This document shows positions 1-10,933 of a stretch of 64,000 bases of DNA, piece by piece. A model generated the notes under the pieces. The model did no database searches. It worked only from the letters and a program-made list of their open reading frames with translations, and was not told the origin of the DNA. This DNA comes from Tigriopus japonicus (taxonomy: Eukaryota; Arthropoda; Copepoda; Harpacticoida; Harpacticidae), in contig CM021316.1 in NCBI GenBank assembly GCA_010645155.1, positions 3,268,235-3,332,234 of the forward strand, read 5' to 3'. Position 1 is the stretch's first letter. Each line of letters starts with the position of its first letter. Made by a program: the position numbers and the translations under genes.

Positions 1-663
1 TTTGGCAAGATGGGTTTGAAGCTTGTTCAAAACTTCACACACCGACTCGTTGTTGTCCACATCCAAATATTGAGAAAGGGTCTGGATAACCTCAACATCC
101 ATACAGCCTCGGAGATGAGCTCGTTGCTCCGAAAGCGGGAAAGACGACATTTTGTTGGAGGAGTAAAAATCCTCGAATTTTTGCCTCCATACCAAAAAGT
201 CTGTCAAAGAAACGTCCAAAGACAGAGGAGACGGCTTGAGTGACGTGTTGATACGGAAAGTTTGGCGATGCTGATCTGAATGATCAGTTAGTAATACATC
301 TTGATGAGAAGATATGGCCACGCAACGGTGTTTCATTCCTCGAATATCACGTGTAATTGCGAGCAGATTGTTTCGAAGTTCTCGAATACACTTTGTGTCC
401 TCATCATCAACGTTCTCGTCTATTCCCTCGACACACTGAACCGATATATGGGATTCGACAAATGTATTTAGGTCATCACGCGCGTCTTGGAGTTCGCTTT
501 CCAAAGTTGATATCTGCCACAGTTCCCATGATGAAGCATCTGATGTTGATTGAGTAGTAACTGCTTGTTTTAGATTCTCGATCGATTGTTTGGTTTGAAA
601 TCTGAATTGGCCACGACGTCTTCTCAACTTGGATATCGAATCTGATTCCATCTTAGTCGCCAT
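1..663 (-). CDS. Retrotransposon gag-like protein, 5' part, cut by window edge
   Basis: On the minus strand an open frame runs from an ATG at 663 to base 1 without a stop (221 codons), so the protein continues outside the window. The N-terminus is basic (MATKMESDSISKLRRRRGQF). The stretch near residues 155-200 has the pattern of arthropod Ty3/gypsy gag proteins: a W-R-x-K-F-E-D-F-Y segment, then a P-L-S-E-Q-R-A-H-L-R-G-C segment. That similarity is from memory of the family, not a search. A candidate LTR with TG...CA ends and a TGGCGC sequence directly after it, placed like a primer-binding site, lies just upstream at 758-1061. The orientation is opposite to the decayed gypsy pol at 1420-2290, so they are separate insertions. 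The open frame suggests a fairly young copy. Confidence 0.6.
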   Translation of the reverse strand, partial: MATKMESDSISKLRRRRGQFRFQTKQSIENLKQAVTTQSTSDASSWELWQISTLESELQDARDDLNTFVESHISVQCVEGIDENVDDEDTKCIRELRNNLLAITRDIRGMKHRCVAISSHQDVLLTDHSDQHRQTFRINTSLKPSPLSLDVSLTDFLVWRQKFEDFYSSNKMSSFPLSEQRAHLRGCMDVEVIQTLSQYLDVDNNESVCEVLNKLQTHLAK

Positions 664-757
664 TTTGGAAAACTCGTCAACTTTATGGTGTTATAACCGA
701 TTGGAACTCAAGAGCAGGAACGTTCCGCCTTCATTTTAAGCGGTCCCGTATGCGCCA

Positions 758-1061
758 TGTGTTATCTTAGTATAATAAGAACGGAAGTGGACATGGATTT
801 ATTTTCAGGTAGATTCTAGAGTTCCAGAAACAGGAATGATACTCTTTAAGATGTATGGAAGTGAACAGAACGGAGGAGAGCACGAGCTGTAGTTATGGAA
901 GAAAAGCGGGAAGAACATTTGATTTGAAATATCTATAACAGTTTTTGGACGAGCAAAGTGGAGACATCTTTGTAAAGCGTCTCTAGATACAACTACGGTA
1001 CAACGGGTACAACCATATATTTAAGCGAGAAATTCAAGGGGGAAGGTATTTGTTTACAACA
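758..1061 (-). repeat. Candidate 5' LTR of the gag element at 1-663
   Basis: Read on the minus strand this 304-bp segment starts TGTTGTAAAC and ends AACACA. It carries a TATA-like TTAAATATATGG near its start and an AATAAA polyadenylation signal near its end. Directly after it comes TGGCGCATACGGGA, positioned like a primer-binding site, and the gag ATG follows about 95 bp later. The partner LTR would lie outside the window, so identity between LTRs cannot be tested here. The boundaries are inference. Confidence 0.45.
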
Positions 1062-1419
1062 GTAGCTTGACTTCATTCATAATAATGTTCTTTTCTGCGA
1101 GATCATGGCTCATTGGATTTTTGATACAATTTGTACAATGTATGTTTCGTCATGGTTTGAATCCATGAAATAAGCCCACTCTCGGTTTCTTGAAATAGTT
1201 TTTTTGACGGTAAGCTTGAGTGTTGATTAACAGTCAACAAGACTTACTTCGCGGTATTCATACGTGCTGGACGAGTCATCGAAATTAAAACCTATAAAAG
1301 AAAATTCGGTGAAAATCGACTTACTGTGCGTCCAGACGCAGAGATCACCCCAACGTTTACTACGGCAATAAAAAATGTTGCGTTAGAAAATAGGCCTAAA
1401 TTTGAGGCAATTTCATGCT

Positions 1420-2290
1420 TAAGTCGAACATGATAGAGCCCGCAGACGAGCCGTTAAATTGGGTCAGTCCATCTATCATTGTTCCCACGCAAATGGATCT
1501 GTGCATTTAGTTGTTGATTAAACGGGCGGAAACAAGTACGTCAAGCGACCTGTTCATCCGTTTCCTTCGACACAATATCTGGCCTCTTCAATCCCACCAA
1601 ATTTTAAATGGTTTACTACCCTCGACGCAGTGAAGGGCTATTGGCAAGTCGAACTAAATAGAGATTCACGCCATCACACCACTTTTCTAACTCCATTGGG
1701 TCGCTTTCAATTTTGTCGGGCACCCATGGGCCTTAATGCCTCTGGGGATCAGTATTGCGCTCCAGAAGACCGGCATTGTTGGTGTAACGAAAATAGTTAG
1801 TTTTTGCCCAGACTTTCGAGGAATTGAAGGACAGGATGGAAACCGTCCTTTTTCGATGCCAAGGTGCAGGAATCGCCCTCTCTAAAGAAAAAAATCAAAT
1901 TGGAAATTCGGTAACCCTTGCCGGGTTTATTCGATAAAGGAATTGCCCTTTACCCTTCAATGGGCTGTAGTGTTTTGCCGCATGTATCTCCTCGGTTTTC
2001 AGTTCACAATTATCACCGATCATAAACACCTTATTGTGATTTTCGAGAGATTGTAGTTGGATTCAGTTGGTAATCCACGTCTGCAGAGAATATTGCAAAA
2101 ACTCGCCGTGTTTACCTTTGAAATTGAATGAACCCGGGGAAACGCCATCCAAGAAGCACTGGAATCATGGAGTGGGAGGCTAGCACTGAGAAATATGATT
2201 TCCAGTAGAAATGAGTCAATAATGCTCTTCTGCCAAGGAGACCTTGCTCTTGTCGAGTAGACTACGTACTTCAATTTTCAGCTCAATCGA
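1420..2290 (+). pseudogene. Decayed Ty3/gypsy pol (RT and RNase H)
   Basis: Translation in pieces gives recognisable gypsy RT: an S-P-x-I-I-V-P segment near 1465, then WFTTLDAVKGYWQVELN and TPLGRFQFCRAPMGL between about 1608 and 1735. A palm/connection segment (VLFRCQGAGIALSKEKNQIG) follows near 1845-1905. RNase H remnants near 1990-2160 include FTIITDHKHLIVIF and RGNAIQEALES. Stops (for example near 1520, 2056 and 2129) and missing segments make it non-coding. The RNase H tail is copied in inverted orientation just downstream. Confidence 0.75.
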
Positions 2291-2615
2291 ACGTCGGAGT
2301 TAAAAGTTATGCTCTCTCAAAGCTCAGTGCAAATCCTACCGAGAATGAATGGACTAGCCCTTTTGTGGTATTCGTTTTACCACAAAAGGGCGAGTTCAAT
2401 CATTCTATGCTCTCTTCAGTACATAAGTTTGAGAAGGCATAACTTTTCACTCCGGCATTCGATTGGGCTGAAATTTGAAATACGTGTTCTTCTCGATGCA
2501 ACCCAGGTCTCATTTGCAGAAGAACGCAAATGGTTTGTTTCTACTGGAAATCATTATTCTCATTTCTAGCCTCCCACTCCATGATTTCCGTGCTTCTTGC
2601 GCCATCAATTTGCGG
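2140..2615. repeat. Imperfect palindrome formed from the gypsy pol tail
   Basis: The left arm (about 2140-2367) and right arm (about 2380-2615) are inverted copies of each other around the centre ACCACAAAAGGG/CCCTTTTGTGGT. Matching blocks include ATCATGGAGTGGGAGGCTAG with its reverse complement. The minus-strand translation of the left arm and the plus-strand translation of the right arm both begin MKYV and share LPLHD, which shows the relationship independently. It looks like a fold-back duplication of pol DNA, not a TIR element, because no TSD is visible. Confidence 0.75.
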
Positions 2616-2781
2616 ATGCTTTGTCACGATTCCCTATTTTTGATCCAGGCAATTCAAAGTGCGATAAACCAGGCACTCTTGCCGTACACAGAGTAGGAGC
2701 AATTAATTATATGACAAAGGCTGCTAAATCAGACTCGGAATACAAGGCCCTCATTCAGCTCTAATTTTTTTTGGATTGTTG

Positions 2782-3012
2782 GTGCTAGGGTCGGAGGATT
2801 GAGCCTCGCCCGGCCAGCGAAGCCAGCCATCACATTGTTCAAAGTTTTTCTCCGATAGGCAATCTCATGTCCGGTATCAGAATGGTTCTCCATCTGTGGG
2901 TGTGGACGAACGTCTAAAAGTTTCCTTGAGAAAGGTCGGGGGGGAGAATCAAACCTGGGACCCCTCTCACATTAGGATACTGCGTTAACCACGACGCCAC
3001 GTCTCCTCCCTT
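2782..3012 (-). mobile_element. tRNA-derived SINE
   Basis: The minus strand begins GGGAGGAGACGTGG and carries a box A-like TGGCGTCGTGGTTAACGC and a box B-like GGTTTGATTCTC at tRNA-like spacing, followed by a non-tRNA body of about 150 bp. The head resembles that of the SINE at 60147-60466, which also begins GGGAGGAGA-GTGG. It is not a functional tRNA: no acceptor stem can be closed. The body ends in a short A-rich tail near 2770. Confidence 0.65.
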
Positions 3013-3287
3013 ATACGTATATAAAAATGAAGTTCCTACTACATGAGAACTTGTTATTACCCAAGCACCCGGCTAAGTTGTTAATTTATGATTCATAGAG
3101 CTAGACACCTTGTGCACTTTTACCCTTGCAATTTTGCAAATTGGAGGGTGTTAAGCAAGTTCTGTGCTTACAACAATCCATCAATCCCATTAATTGTGTG
3201 TTGTACTTCTCAAAGTGACAAATTGAGGGTTTCCATGGAAAACAACCTCATAAATCATCATGATGAAGGATCCACTACTGACCATCC

Positions 3288-3505
3288 TTTGTGTATCTGA
3301 CCTGCCTGAAGCCCTCGCTCACCAAGGCCCCACCATCAATCACAAAGGAATTCAGTATCTACAATGTGCAGACAACCTGGTACTTTTCACGGATTCCGCC
3401 GGGAAATAGCAAGTTGCCATCAATGCTCTCCACAGTTATTGCCATCAAAACAGCCTTCAAGTCAACACCATAAAGATGAAGCCCTTGGTGTCCAAAAATG
3501 TAAAA
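3288..3505 (+). pseudogene. LINE reverse-transcriptase fragment
   Basis: This segment translates to VSDLPEALAHQGP, then IQYLQCADNLVLF, then INALHSYCHQNSLQVNTIK. It is closely similar at DNA and protein level to the RT palm of the full element at 46802-49879 (VSDLPEALSHQGP, IQYLQYADDLVLL, INALHGYCQENGLQVNTIK). The catalytic YADD is changed to CADN and a TAG follows within about 10 codons. It is a dead internal fragment of the same family in the opposite orientation. Confidence 0.88.
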
Positions 3506-5034
3506 AAAATGCATTTGTCAAGTCTGTGCATTCTCTCTTCATTTCTTTTGTATGCACTGAAAACAATTCGAGCCAACTCATCTGTTACATCACAATTTTA
3601 CTCGTTTATTTTTGCAATTTTAACCTTTGACTTGTCAATTTAAAACTCATTTTATGGCCATGTCATGACGAAGAATTGTAACCAAACCAAAACAATGAAT
3701 GATGATTACATTGTTGACCCTATTCATCGTTTGATAAAAGTGCCCAACTGAACCGCATTGTTTCATTAAACGATTGGTAGAACATGTGCAAATATCTTCC
3801 TTGGTTTTTTGTTCTCATCCTTTACATTGGGGTCTCATTGGCATGTTCAGAGTTTCAATATTGTGAATGATTGGGATAGGTGCACATTCTTGGTCTGAAG
3901 ATCTAAAGATTTCTCAATTAAAGGACCAACATCTTGGTAAAGTAGCTTGATGAAACTTTTTTGGCTTAGAAATTTTAGGTAAATGACTGAGAAGAATGTC
4001 TTGTTAATACTAAAAGGTCGCATTTTCACACAGAGGTCTTCAGGTTTTTCCTCAATTTTAAGTTGATATTTTGGTGCCTAGATATGGTGTCAACATTTTG
4101 GGGATTGAGTCTGAGATATTTTTTTTAGTAAATTTTAGTTGAGCACAAGTGAAAATAATTGGCAAATTTGGGTCTGAGATTTAATTTTTAGTATGTCGAC
4201 TCAAAACACCTAGTGGTGTATAAAGAGTACGTACGGGAAGGAGAAATAGGTTAAATCCGGTTAAAATAAGCAGATAATACCTTTAAAAATGATTTAAAAA
4301 CCTATAAATCAGTGGTACTACAACATCAGAGAGCATAATCAGTGAATGTTTTTTTTTCTCATTTGGAGTTGAATTCGGACGTCCAAGAACCAGAGGGGAT
4401 TTGTGTTAATGAAGGCAGAGATTTTTCACTTGACTTCCGCCACACATTGGGTGCATCGGAGAATAATTGGCAAATAATTCTAATTCGTAACATATCTCAT
4501 TGTGCTTGGGTTTGTCCGTTCAAACGTCAGGCATTTCTGAACACCATGAAAAGGTATTCTAATTCTGTTTAACCTTGAAACCTTCAGCAAATGTTTTACA
4601 GAGAATTCTCGTTCATAATAAGACCTTCCGACCATCTCCAATGGCATTTGGCCGACCACTATCAATGTCAAGATCTCTGGAACAACTTGTCTCCATCAAT
4701 CAGGGGCTTACCCTTGGTGCGTGCTTTTTAAAAAAGATTGGAGAGTTGGTGGCCCTCCTTCCCATCTGAACCCTCTACAACAATTTTAGCCGCCTCACCC
4801 TCGCCCTCACCTTAAAAAGCTAATAAGCTTACCTTCTGAAAAAATAAAAATATATTTCACCATTGTCTTTGAACCCCTAATTTGTATGTGATGTTTCACA
4901 TACAAAACTGATACAAAACCGCTTAAAACCGAGTGATTTTATTCACATGAATTGAAAGCTACGGAAGTAATAAAAACATTGAGGAAAGTGGAGATCATGT
5001 TACAATTTAAGATTGCCATGTAAACAAATCAACC
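3506..5034. other. No gene recognised
   Basis: AT-rich sequence with ORFs up to 76 codons only (for example 4342-4572), none with a family signature. I see no TIRs or tandem repeats apart from a small palindrome near 4884-4905. Confidence 0.5.
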
Positions 5035-5042
5035 TCCTAGAA

Positions 5043-5291
5043 CAGGGGTGTGCAAACCCTGGCCCGCGAGAGGATCTGTTATTTTCAATACTGTGGCCCG
5101 CAGATGCGGTAGGTAGATTGTAGAGTTTTATACTAGAAATTATTTGCCGTTTTGGATGGTGTGGCCTAGAGCACTATAATAACAGCACTAGAACAATATA
5201 AAAAACATTTATTATAGTGCTCTAGTGTGGCCCGCGAGCGCCTACGGTCCGGCCAATTTGCCCCACTGCTAAATAAGTTTGCACACCCCTG
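5043..5291. mobile_element. hAT-like MITE, 249 bp, with 8-bp TSD
   Basis: The termini are CAGGGGTGTGCAAAC and its inverse GTTTGCACACCCCTG, followed internally by TGGCCCGCGAG on both sides. The element is flanked by a perfect 8-bp duplication, TCCTAGAA (5035-5042 and 5292-5299). An inner inverted pair (TAGAGCACTATAATAA and inverse) adds secondary structure. It has no coding capacity. The 8-bp TSD and CAGGGG ends fit the hAT superfamily. Confidence 0.92.
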
Positions 5292-5299
5292 TCCTAGAA

Positions 5300-6920
5300 C
5301 ATTCATTTCCTAATCGGTTGCGCTTCTTTGAGATGATTTGACCTGCAGAAGAAAACACTCTCTCTGAATGAACCGAAGTCACTCCCAATGGTCTGTCATT
5401 GACAATGTATTTCTCTTCGCCAATCACTATTTGTAGTGGTTTGTTAGTAAGCAACTCTGTCTGAAAAGCAATGCGAAGTTGGCGTTTGAATATTCCAATC
5501 ATTCTCTCGGTGACCCTGTTGGTCCATGGTGCTTTTGGTGTGCTATATTTCCATTCTACAACGGTATCGCCTTGATACTGTTCGGATACAATGGCATGAA
5601 AGTCGACATTACCGATCAATTCCTTCAAGTGCGAGTCCGCTCCTTTGAAGTACTTTGCGTTGTCAGAATAGAATACCGTTGGTTTGCCACATTGGCTGAC
5701 GAAATGACGGAAAGCATTTATGAAGTCTAGTGGAGCATGATTCCACTAACTCCACATGGATTGACCTTGTATGAAAGCACGTGAACAAGACCAACCATAC
5801 CTTGAAGGTTTTAGAATGTACAAACTGGTTTTCCCATTCCTTTTAATTCTTTGACTCTTGTCATAGTCGTTCAAATCTTTGCAATTTTCATCTGACTTAA
5901 GTCGGGCTTTCAGCTCATCCTGAAAATCGTGCTTTGGGTTGTCTATTCTAAGCGATGGCAACGGTGACAGCCTTGGTTCATGGAACTTGATGTATCGGCA
6001 CCTTGGTACCTTGCATTTTCGGACAATTTTCTTTGTATACCCGAACCCGCCGAGAACCCAAAACCTTTGTTGCATCATTTCGAACGTTTGTTTTCTGACT
6101 TATGTGCAGACGTAATTGATGCAAATGCAAAATTTCATTTCTGCAGTTTTCCCTTTGGCAAAATCATCGGATTTTTGAAGTCAAGTTGCAAGGAAGATGC
6201 TAGATGCAGTTTTGTTACAAGGCGAATCATTTCGTCCTCTTCATCCCAACTTAAGGGCAGATTCTTGAGCGGGGAATTAGGCGGCAGTGTATTCTAACGA
6301 TCCAACTTTCCGTTTTTCAGAATGTGGATTTTTTTACTCAAGTATCTTGTGCACGCTTTATCATCATTTTCTCTGCCCATAGCATCTCTTTCATGCTTTC
6401 AAATAACGAATGAAATGTGTTATTTGAAGTGCCTTCCTTAGCTGATTCTCGTTTCCTACTCTCTGCGAGTGGCTTGATGCGAACCAAGATTGCCATGACA
6501 ACTTTCATCCAGGTGCCACAATTACCGACAAGTCGGTCTGGGAAGTGAACATCTCCGGGATTCTCGTTGATTGAAAGGCTGTCTTGATTTGCCTCAAAGC
6601 TGGCTTGTTCTTGAAGCCTGGCCTTCTGAAGCCAGTAGATGGCTACTTCTGCCATGTCTTGTTTTTGATTCTCCGATTCTGATTGTTTGTCTTTTTGTTC
6701 TGGACTTGATCCAATCATTGGCTGATTGTCTCGGCCATTCAGTTCTTGGCTGAGACAAAAACTCGAGACCTTGGGACCAAAACTTAAATTGCTCTTCTAA
6801 TGCGTTTAATGTGCAACCCCTACTGGGTAAATCTGCTGGGTTCAATTTACCCGGGCAAAAACGAATTTCTGAGCCCTTTGGCCTTCTCCATAATTTTTAC
6901 AATTCGTCTTTCTTCCCAAA
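5300..6920 (-). pseudogene. Decayed BEL/Pao pol (RNase H to integrase)
   Basis: Minus-strand pieces in order are: an RNase H end with NPADLPSRGCT (about 6845-6800), a linker to about 6338, integrase-side sequence with RCRYIKFHEPRLSPLPSLR (about 6078-5746), and integrase core with FYSDNAKYFKGAD and EWKYSTPKAPWTNRVTERM (about 5700-5480). The last ends IVNDRPLG near 5390. The TPKAPW-x-N-x-V-T-E-R-M signature is typical of BEL/Pao integrases and includes the catalytic Glu. At least three frame changes or stops separate the pieces. RT, protease and gag are absent, so it is a 5'-deleted relic. Confidence 0.8.
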
Positions 6921-7455
6921 TCTTACACTGGCCCTCACCCCTCTGGGTTTTCTGAAGGTTCAACAAAGAATCTGTGAAGTAGATTATTAGATTAGATTTT
7001 GCACCGGTATTATGATTAATTGTTCAATCTTTGTGAGTGTTACCATTGTGGGACCTAATTTGGTACGTTTAGAAACAAAAGATCAGAAATTTCAAATGAG
7101 CAAGGGAAAAATTGATCCCAAAACCAAATGTAATAGATGCATCAAAGTAGGTAGCATTAAGAACACATTTGAATTAAAATTTTAGTGGTACTAGGGCTTA
7201 AAAAGATTACAAAATATCGCTATTTTCCAAAATTCCGTCTTTAAAACACTTGCTTGTTCGTTTGGTTCATGTAAACTTAGCCTAAGCCAAAAAATCTCAA
7301 CCTTGCACATATCGTACCATGCAAAACACACTTTCCTGAGAAAGTAGTATTAGAACCAGCCCAACATATTTCATCTGTAAACACTACTCTATGTTTGGTG
7401 AAGTATGAAACAGTCAAAAACATTGTGAGTCATTGAAAATTCCTCAGTGAAGCAG
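6921..7455. other. No gene recognised
   Basis: AT-rich spacer between the BEL relic and the next repeat. No ORF above 60 codons and no inverted or tandem repeat is evident. Confidence 0.5.
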
Positions 7456-8414
7456 GGAAGGGTAGTAATTGCAATTACCATTACGTAATTCCAATTACTC
7501 TTACGTAGTTTCAATTACAATTACGTAATTTCAACTACAATTACGTAATTTCAACTACAATTACATGTAATGTTAATTGATTACATTTTTGGGCCAAGTA
7601 ATTGACGAATTTTCTATTACAAACTACGAATTACTTTTCAAAATCTTACTTCCTCAAATTAACATAAAACCTGTTTATCACCTTTTACTTGCAAAACAAT
7701 TATTTCAATTACAATTACAATTACGTAATTTCAACTACAATTACATGTAATGTTAATTGATTACATTTTTGGGCCAAGTAATTGACGAATTTTCTATTAC
7801 AAACTTTGAATTACTTTTCAAAATCTATTTATCACCTTTTACTTGCAAAACAATTATTTTGTCATAAATTTACAGTCCATGTGATGCCACGAACAGGTAA
7901 CTCTTGTTACAATACACACCCAAGCTTTGATGTTTAAATATTTTTTAAGCTGCGAGAGCTCTCGACCATGATTTTTGTGTCAGGAGCAAGGGCTTTTCAC
8001 AACAAAGGCATAAAAATGATCTGCAAAAATAAAATTTTAAAACATTGATAAACTTGATATGTTTATGTACAAAGTTCGTGCTTTCTGAAAAATATGCCCT
8101 ATGATTGATGTTATAATATTTTGGATATCAAAGCCCGTTCGTATGTTTTTGGTTTTTGTAAATCACTCTTTCATATTAACCTTTCAGGTATTATAAGTTA
8201 CTTAAAAATGGCAGATGTGTTTATTTTTCATCGTTTTGAAAAGGCAAAAGGGTGAAAGAGACGAAGAATTGTAATTGTTATGTAATAGACATGTAATTGT
8301 AATTGAAGTCAAATACATTTTCGGCTGATGTAATTGTAATTAATTTCATTTTTCGGCGAAGTAATTCTAAATGTAATTAATTACATTTTTCAAGTAATTG
8401 ACCCAACTTCGAGT
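7456..8414. repeat. ATTAC-rich MITE-like repeat with internal tandem duplication
   Basis: Both ends are built from degenerate AATTACGTAATT motifs. A unit of about 165 bp starting at CAATTACGTAATTTCAACTA is present twice (about 7533-7705 and 7718-7860), including TTAATTGATTACATTTTTGG in both. The right end (8265-8405) carries the same motifs inverted and closes with AAGTAATTGACCC against the left GGGTAGTAATTG. The terminal symmetry is weak and I find no TSD, so the class is uncertain. Confidence 0.6.
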
Positions 8415-8489
8415 TTAAGATATGACAATTTAATTAAAAATCAAGCTAAATTTAAAATCTTATTTAAACTTAAAATCATCATTTTAAGA

Positions 8490-8610
8490 TGATTTAAGAT
8501 GAATACGAATCCGAAAATTTGCGCTATAATCCGAATGAATCCGAATTCGAAAATTCGCGCTGTAATCCGAACGAATCCGAATTCGATTGGATCTGATGTA
8601 CAGCTCCACT
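8490..8610. repeat. AATCCGAA-rich repeat, first copy
   Basis: Repeated AATCCGAA/GAATCCGAATTCG motifs end in GTACAGCTC. The same architecture recurs at 24925-25085, where it ends ATGCACAGCTCTA. Together they mark one dispersed low-complexity MITE family of unknown class. Confidence 0.6.
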
Positions 8611-8664
8611 TTGTAGACATGAAAAAAAAACTATTTTAGCGGGTATAAAATATATATTTCATAC

Positions 8665-8945
8665 GCGCTACCCATATTACCCATATACCCATACCGCTAC
8701 CCATATATACCCATTATATATACATACCCATATTGGCGTGCAACGATCTTTTTTTGCACAATTTGCTGCACCACTGGAGGCAAAACACTGTTTTTCCCCT
8801 CAAAATTCACATCGAAATGTCTCTTTAGGATGGTTAAACCACGTAAAATTGCTTTAATTTAGGTAAACATTTTTTCGTTGAGGCCTTTTGACCAATGGTT
8901 GCAAATAAAAATGTATAACGCAATAATGCAAAGTGCAAATCCTTC
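8665..8945. repeat. CCCATA microsatellite and a relic satellite unit
   Basis: 8675-8735 is an imperfect run of CCCATATA-type repeats. 8810-8940 contains TCTCTTTAGGATGGTTAAAC and, about 80 bp on, ACCAATGGTTG. These landmarks occur in the same order and spacing in the satellite at 29554-32850, so this is a diverged solo unit. Confidence 0.55.
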
Positions 8946-9228
8946 ACTCAACTCACAAGCCCAACCTCCAGAAGAACATTCCAAGGTATTCAAAAATTGG
9001 CATATTGAGTTTGACTCGTTCAATTTTCACTAGTTTATCAATGAATGACGATTTGAGTGATTAAATGAAACCAAAAGTTTTTCTCGAAAAGGGTTTAACA
9101 TGAACCGGAAGTCACATCCAACAAAATTTTCATCTAGGGGGGTTTCCAATTCTGACAATAACCATTATATCAAAGTCTGAAACATTGCAAGTGCCGTGTT
9201 TTGGACACAATCTGATTTTTTTTGTCTA

Positions 9229-10513
9229 CAGAGTGGCGACTTAGTATCCGCACCAAAGTTTGAAAGAGCTTTTCCGCACCAAACCCAAATCTGAGAATGA
9301 AGTTCATAAAAGAGAAATTGTTTATTTTAATCTAATTTGCAAAAAGTTTATTCAATGTGGGAGCCTTTGGAAGCAATTACGTCCATGACGCGTCTATTGA
9401 AGGCTCCGCAGGCTTTTTTAACCTCGGCCGCGGTGAACTTGGCCATGTTCCGCCTCACGGAGGCCTTCAAAGTGGCCAGGCTGTTGTGTGGGGCCTTGTT
9501 TACTATCCTTCGCAGCTCTGACCACAACTAATAGTCACACGGGTTGAGGTCAGGGCTGTTCGAAGGCCATTCGTCCGGCTTGACGACCACGGAGAACTTT
9601 GAGGTCAAGTACTCCAGGACCTTTTTGGCGGTGTGGCAAGGCGCGGAGTCCTGGATCCACATGAAGTTGGTTTCGGGAGGGTAAGCCGTTCTCAACCAAG
9701 GCAAAACAACTTCGTCCAGAAGCTCCAGGTAGACGGTGGAGTTGACCGTGGTGCCGGGCGGGAAGATGTGGGCAGGCATGACTTTGCCGTCGCTGGTTAT
9801 GAGGCCGAAGACCATGATCTTGGCTGGATTTTTGGTCTTCATGACGTGGGGGATGCCTGACCTTTGTTCTGAAAGCCACCGGTCGTTTTGTGGGTTGTAG
9901 GCCCCGTCAACCGTGAAAATGGACTCGTCCGAGAACAAGCGCACCACTCCCGGATTGACCTTGCAAATTCGCCGCAACTTTTGGCTTCTCTCCAGTCTGA
10001 CGGCCTTCATTTTCTCAGTAAGGAGATGACGGCGACCTCGGACGTAAGATTTAAGTCCTAGGTCCTCTTTGATGGCTTTGGACATCGTTTTGCGGCTCAC
10101 CCCTCTCCTCGCAGCGTGGGCCCTGATGGAGACGGCCGGGTTGGCCTTGATTGACCTCTTAAGGCCTGCTAGGAAGGTCTTGGTCCTTTTTTTGGCCTTG
10201 TGAGGCCCACATGGTTTGTGTTCAATGCCTCTACCGTCTTTTAGTCGTTTCACAACGTCGTACACCGTCCGCTTGGGGTACTTGGTCACCTTCACGATGT
10301 TGGCCGCGTTGTTGCCGGCCGCGTACAAATCGGCTATGACTTTGCGTCTTTGCTCCTGTGGCTTCATGGTGCCAAAATTTTTATGTTTGTTTTTGATAAA
10401 ATTTGTTTTGGAGGTTTTCGCGGGCTTGTGTACAAAATTGCAGCTGATTATTCCGCGGGAATTTTGAAATATCAAAGTTTGAAATCGAGTGCGGATACTA
10501 AGTCGCCACTCTG
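9229..10513 (-). mobile_element. mariner-type transposon, 1285 bp, TA target site
   Basis: Perfect 25-bp terminal inverted repeats (first bases CAGAGTGGCGACTTAGTATC) bound the element at 9229 and 10513, with TA on each side (9227-9228 and 10514-10515). A secondary CAAAGTTTGA motif is also inverted at the two ends. The whole interior is taken by one minus-strand transposase reading frame. Length, TA target and TIR size are those of the Tc1/mariner superfamily. Confidence 0.95.
9348..10367 (-). pseudogene. DD37D mariner-like transposase with one premature stop
   Basis: The frame starts at ATG 10367 (MKPQEQRRKVIADLYAAGNN) and runs 339 codons to TAA at 9348, broken by a single TAG at 9528-9530. 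The N-terminal 110 residues hold paired helix-turn-helix DNA-binding regions. The catalytic core has Asp in LFSDESIF, Asp in WIQDSAPCHT and Asp in NPCDY. I count 37 residues between the second and third Asp, which defines the DD37D (maT-like) group. The stop falls directly after the third Asp, and the remaining 59 codons still read as a normal mariner C-terminus (starting LWSELRRIVNKAP), so the lesion is recent. An earlier in-frame start at 10595 lies outside the TIR and is ignored. Confidence 0.93.
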
Positions 10514-10925
10514 TATGCTCTTGTAGGCGTAAGCAAAGCCATATTCTCGCCCATATTTCTATGAAATGTGCCTTTTGCCTTTCACCAATTCTCAACTAAA
10601 GCAACAGAGTTTGCATTTGAAAGTAACAAAACATGGATTTCAAAAAAAAGGAACATGTCAGCTTCAAATGCAGTAAGATTTAAAACCAAAGCAGGATCCA
10701 TTTCACAAATTTCATTTGAAAAATTCGAATTTTTGGCAATTTTCAACCACTTTTGGAGAGAACCTTTCTTGCGGCTACCGAGCTTCAAATTTGGCCGTTT
10801 TTGGCAAAAATGGCCGAGAATTCGGCTAACTAGCAACCCTGGCCGAAGGAGTGAGGCACGAATTAGCCAATCAGCGGGTGTTTGAAGTCGAGAGCCAGAA
10901 CACGTTTGTTTTATAACGTTTTTCT
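10514..10925. other. Spacer, no gene recognised
   Basis: The 158-codon minus frame spanning 10582-11058 crosses a MITE boundary and matches no family I know. I treat it as chance. Confidence 0.5.
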
Positions 10926-10933
10926 GTAAAACA

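Noticed and set aside
2885..3012. Functional tRNA gene
   Set aside because: Box A and box B are present, but arms do not pair into a cloverleaf and the sequence runs into a SINE body.
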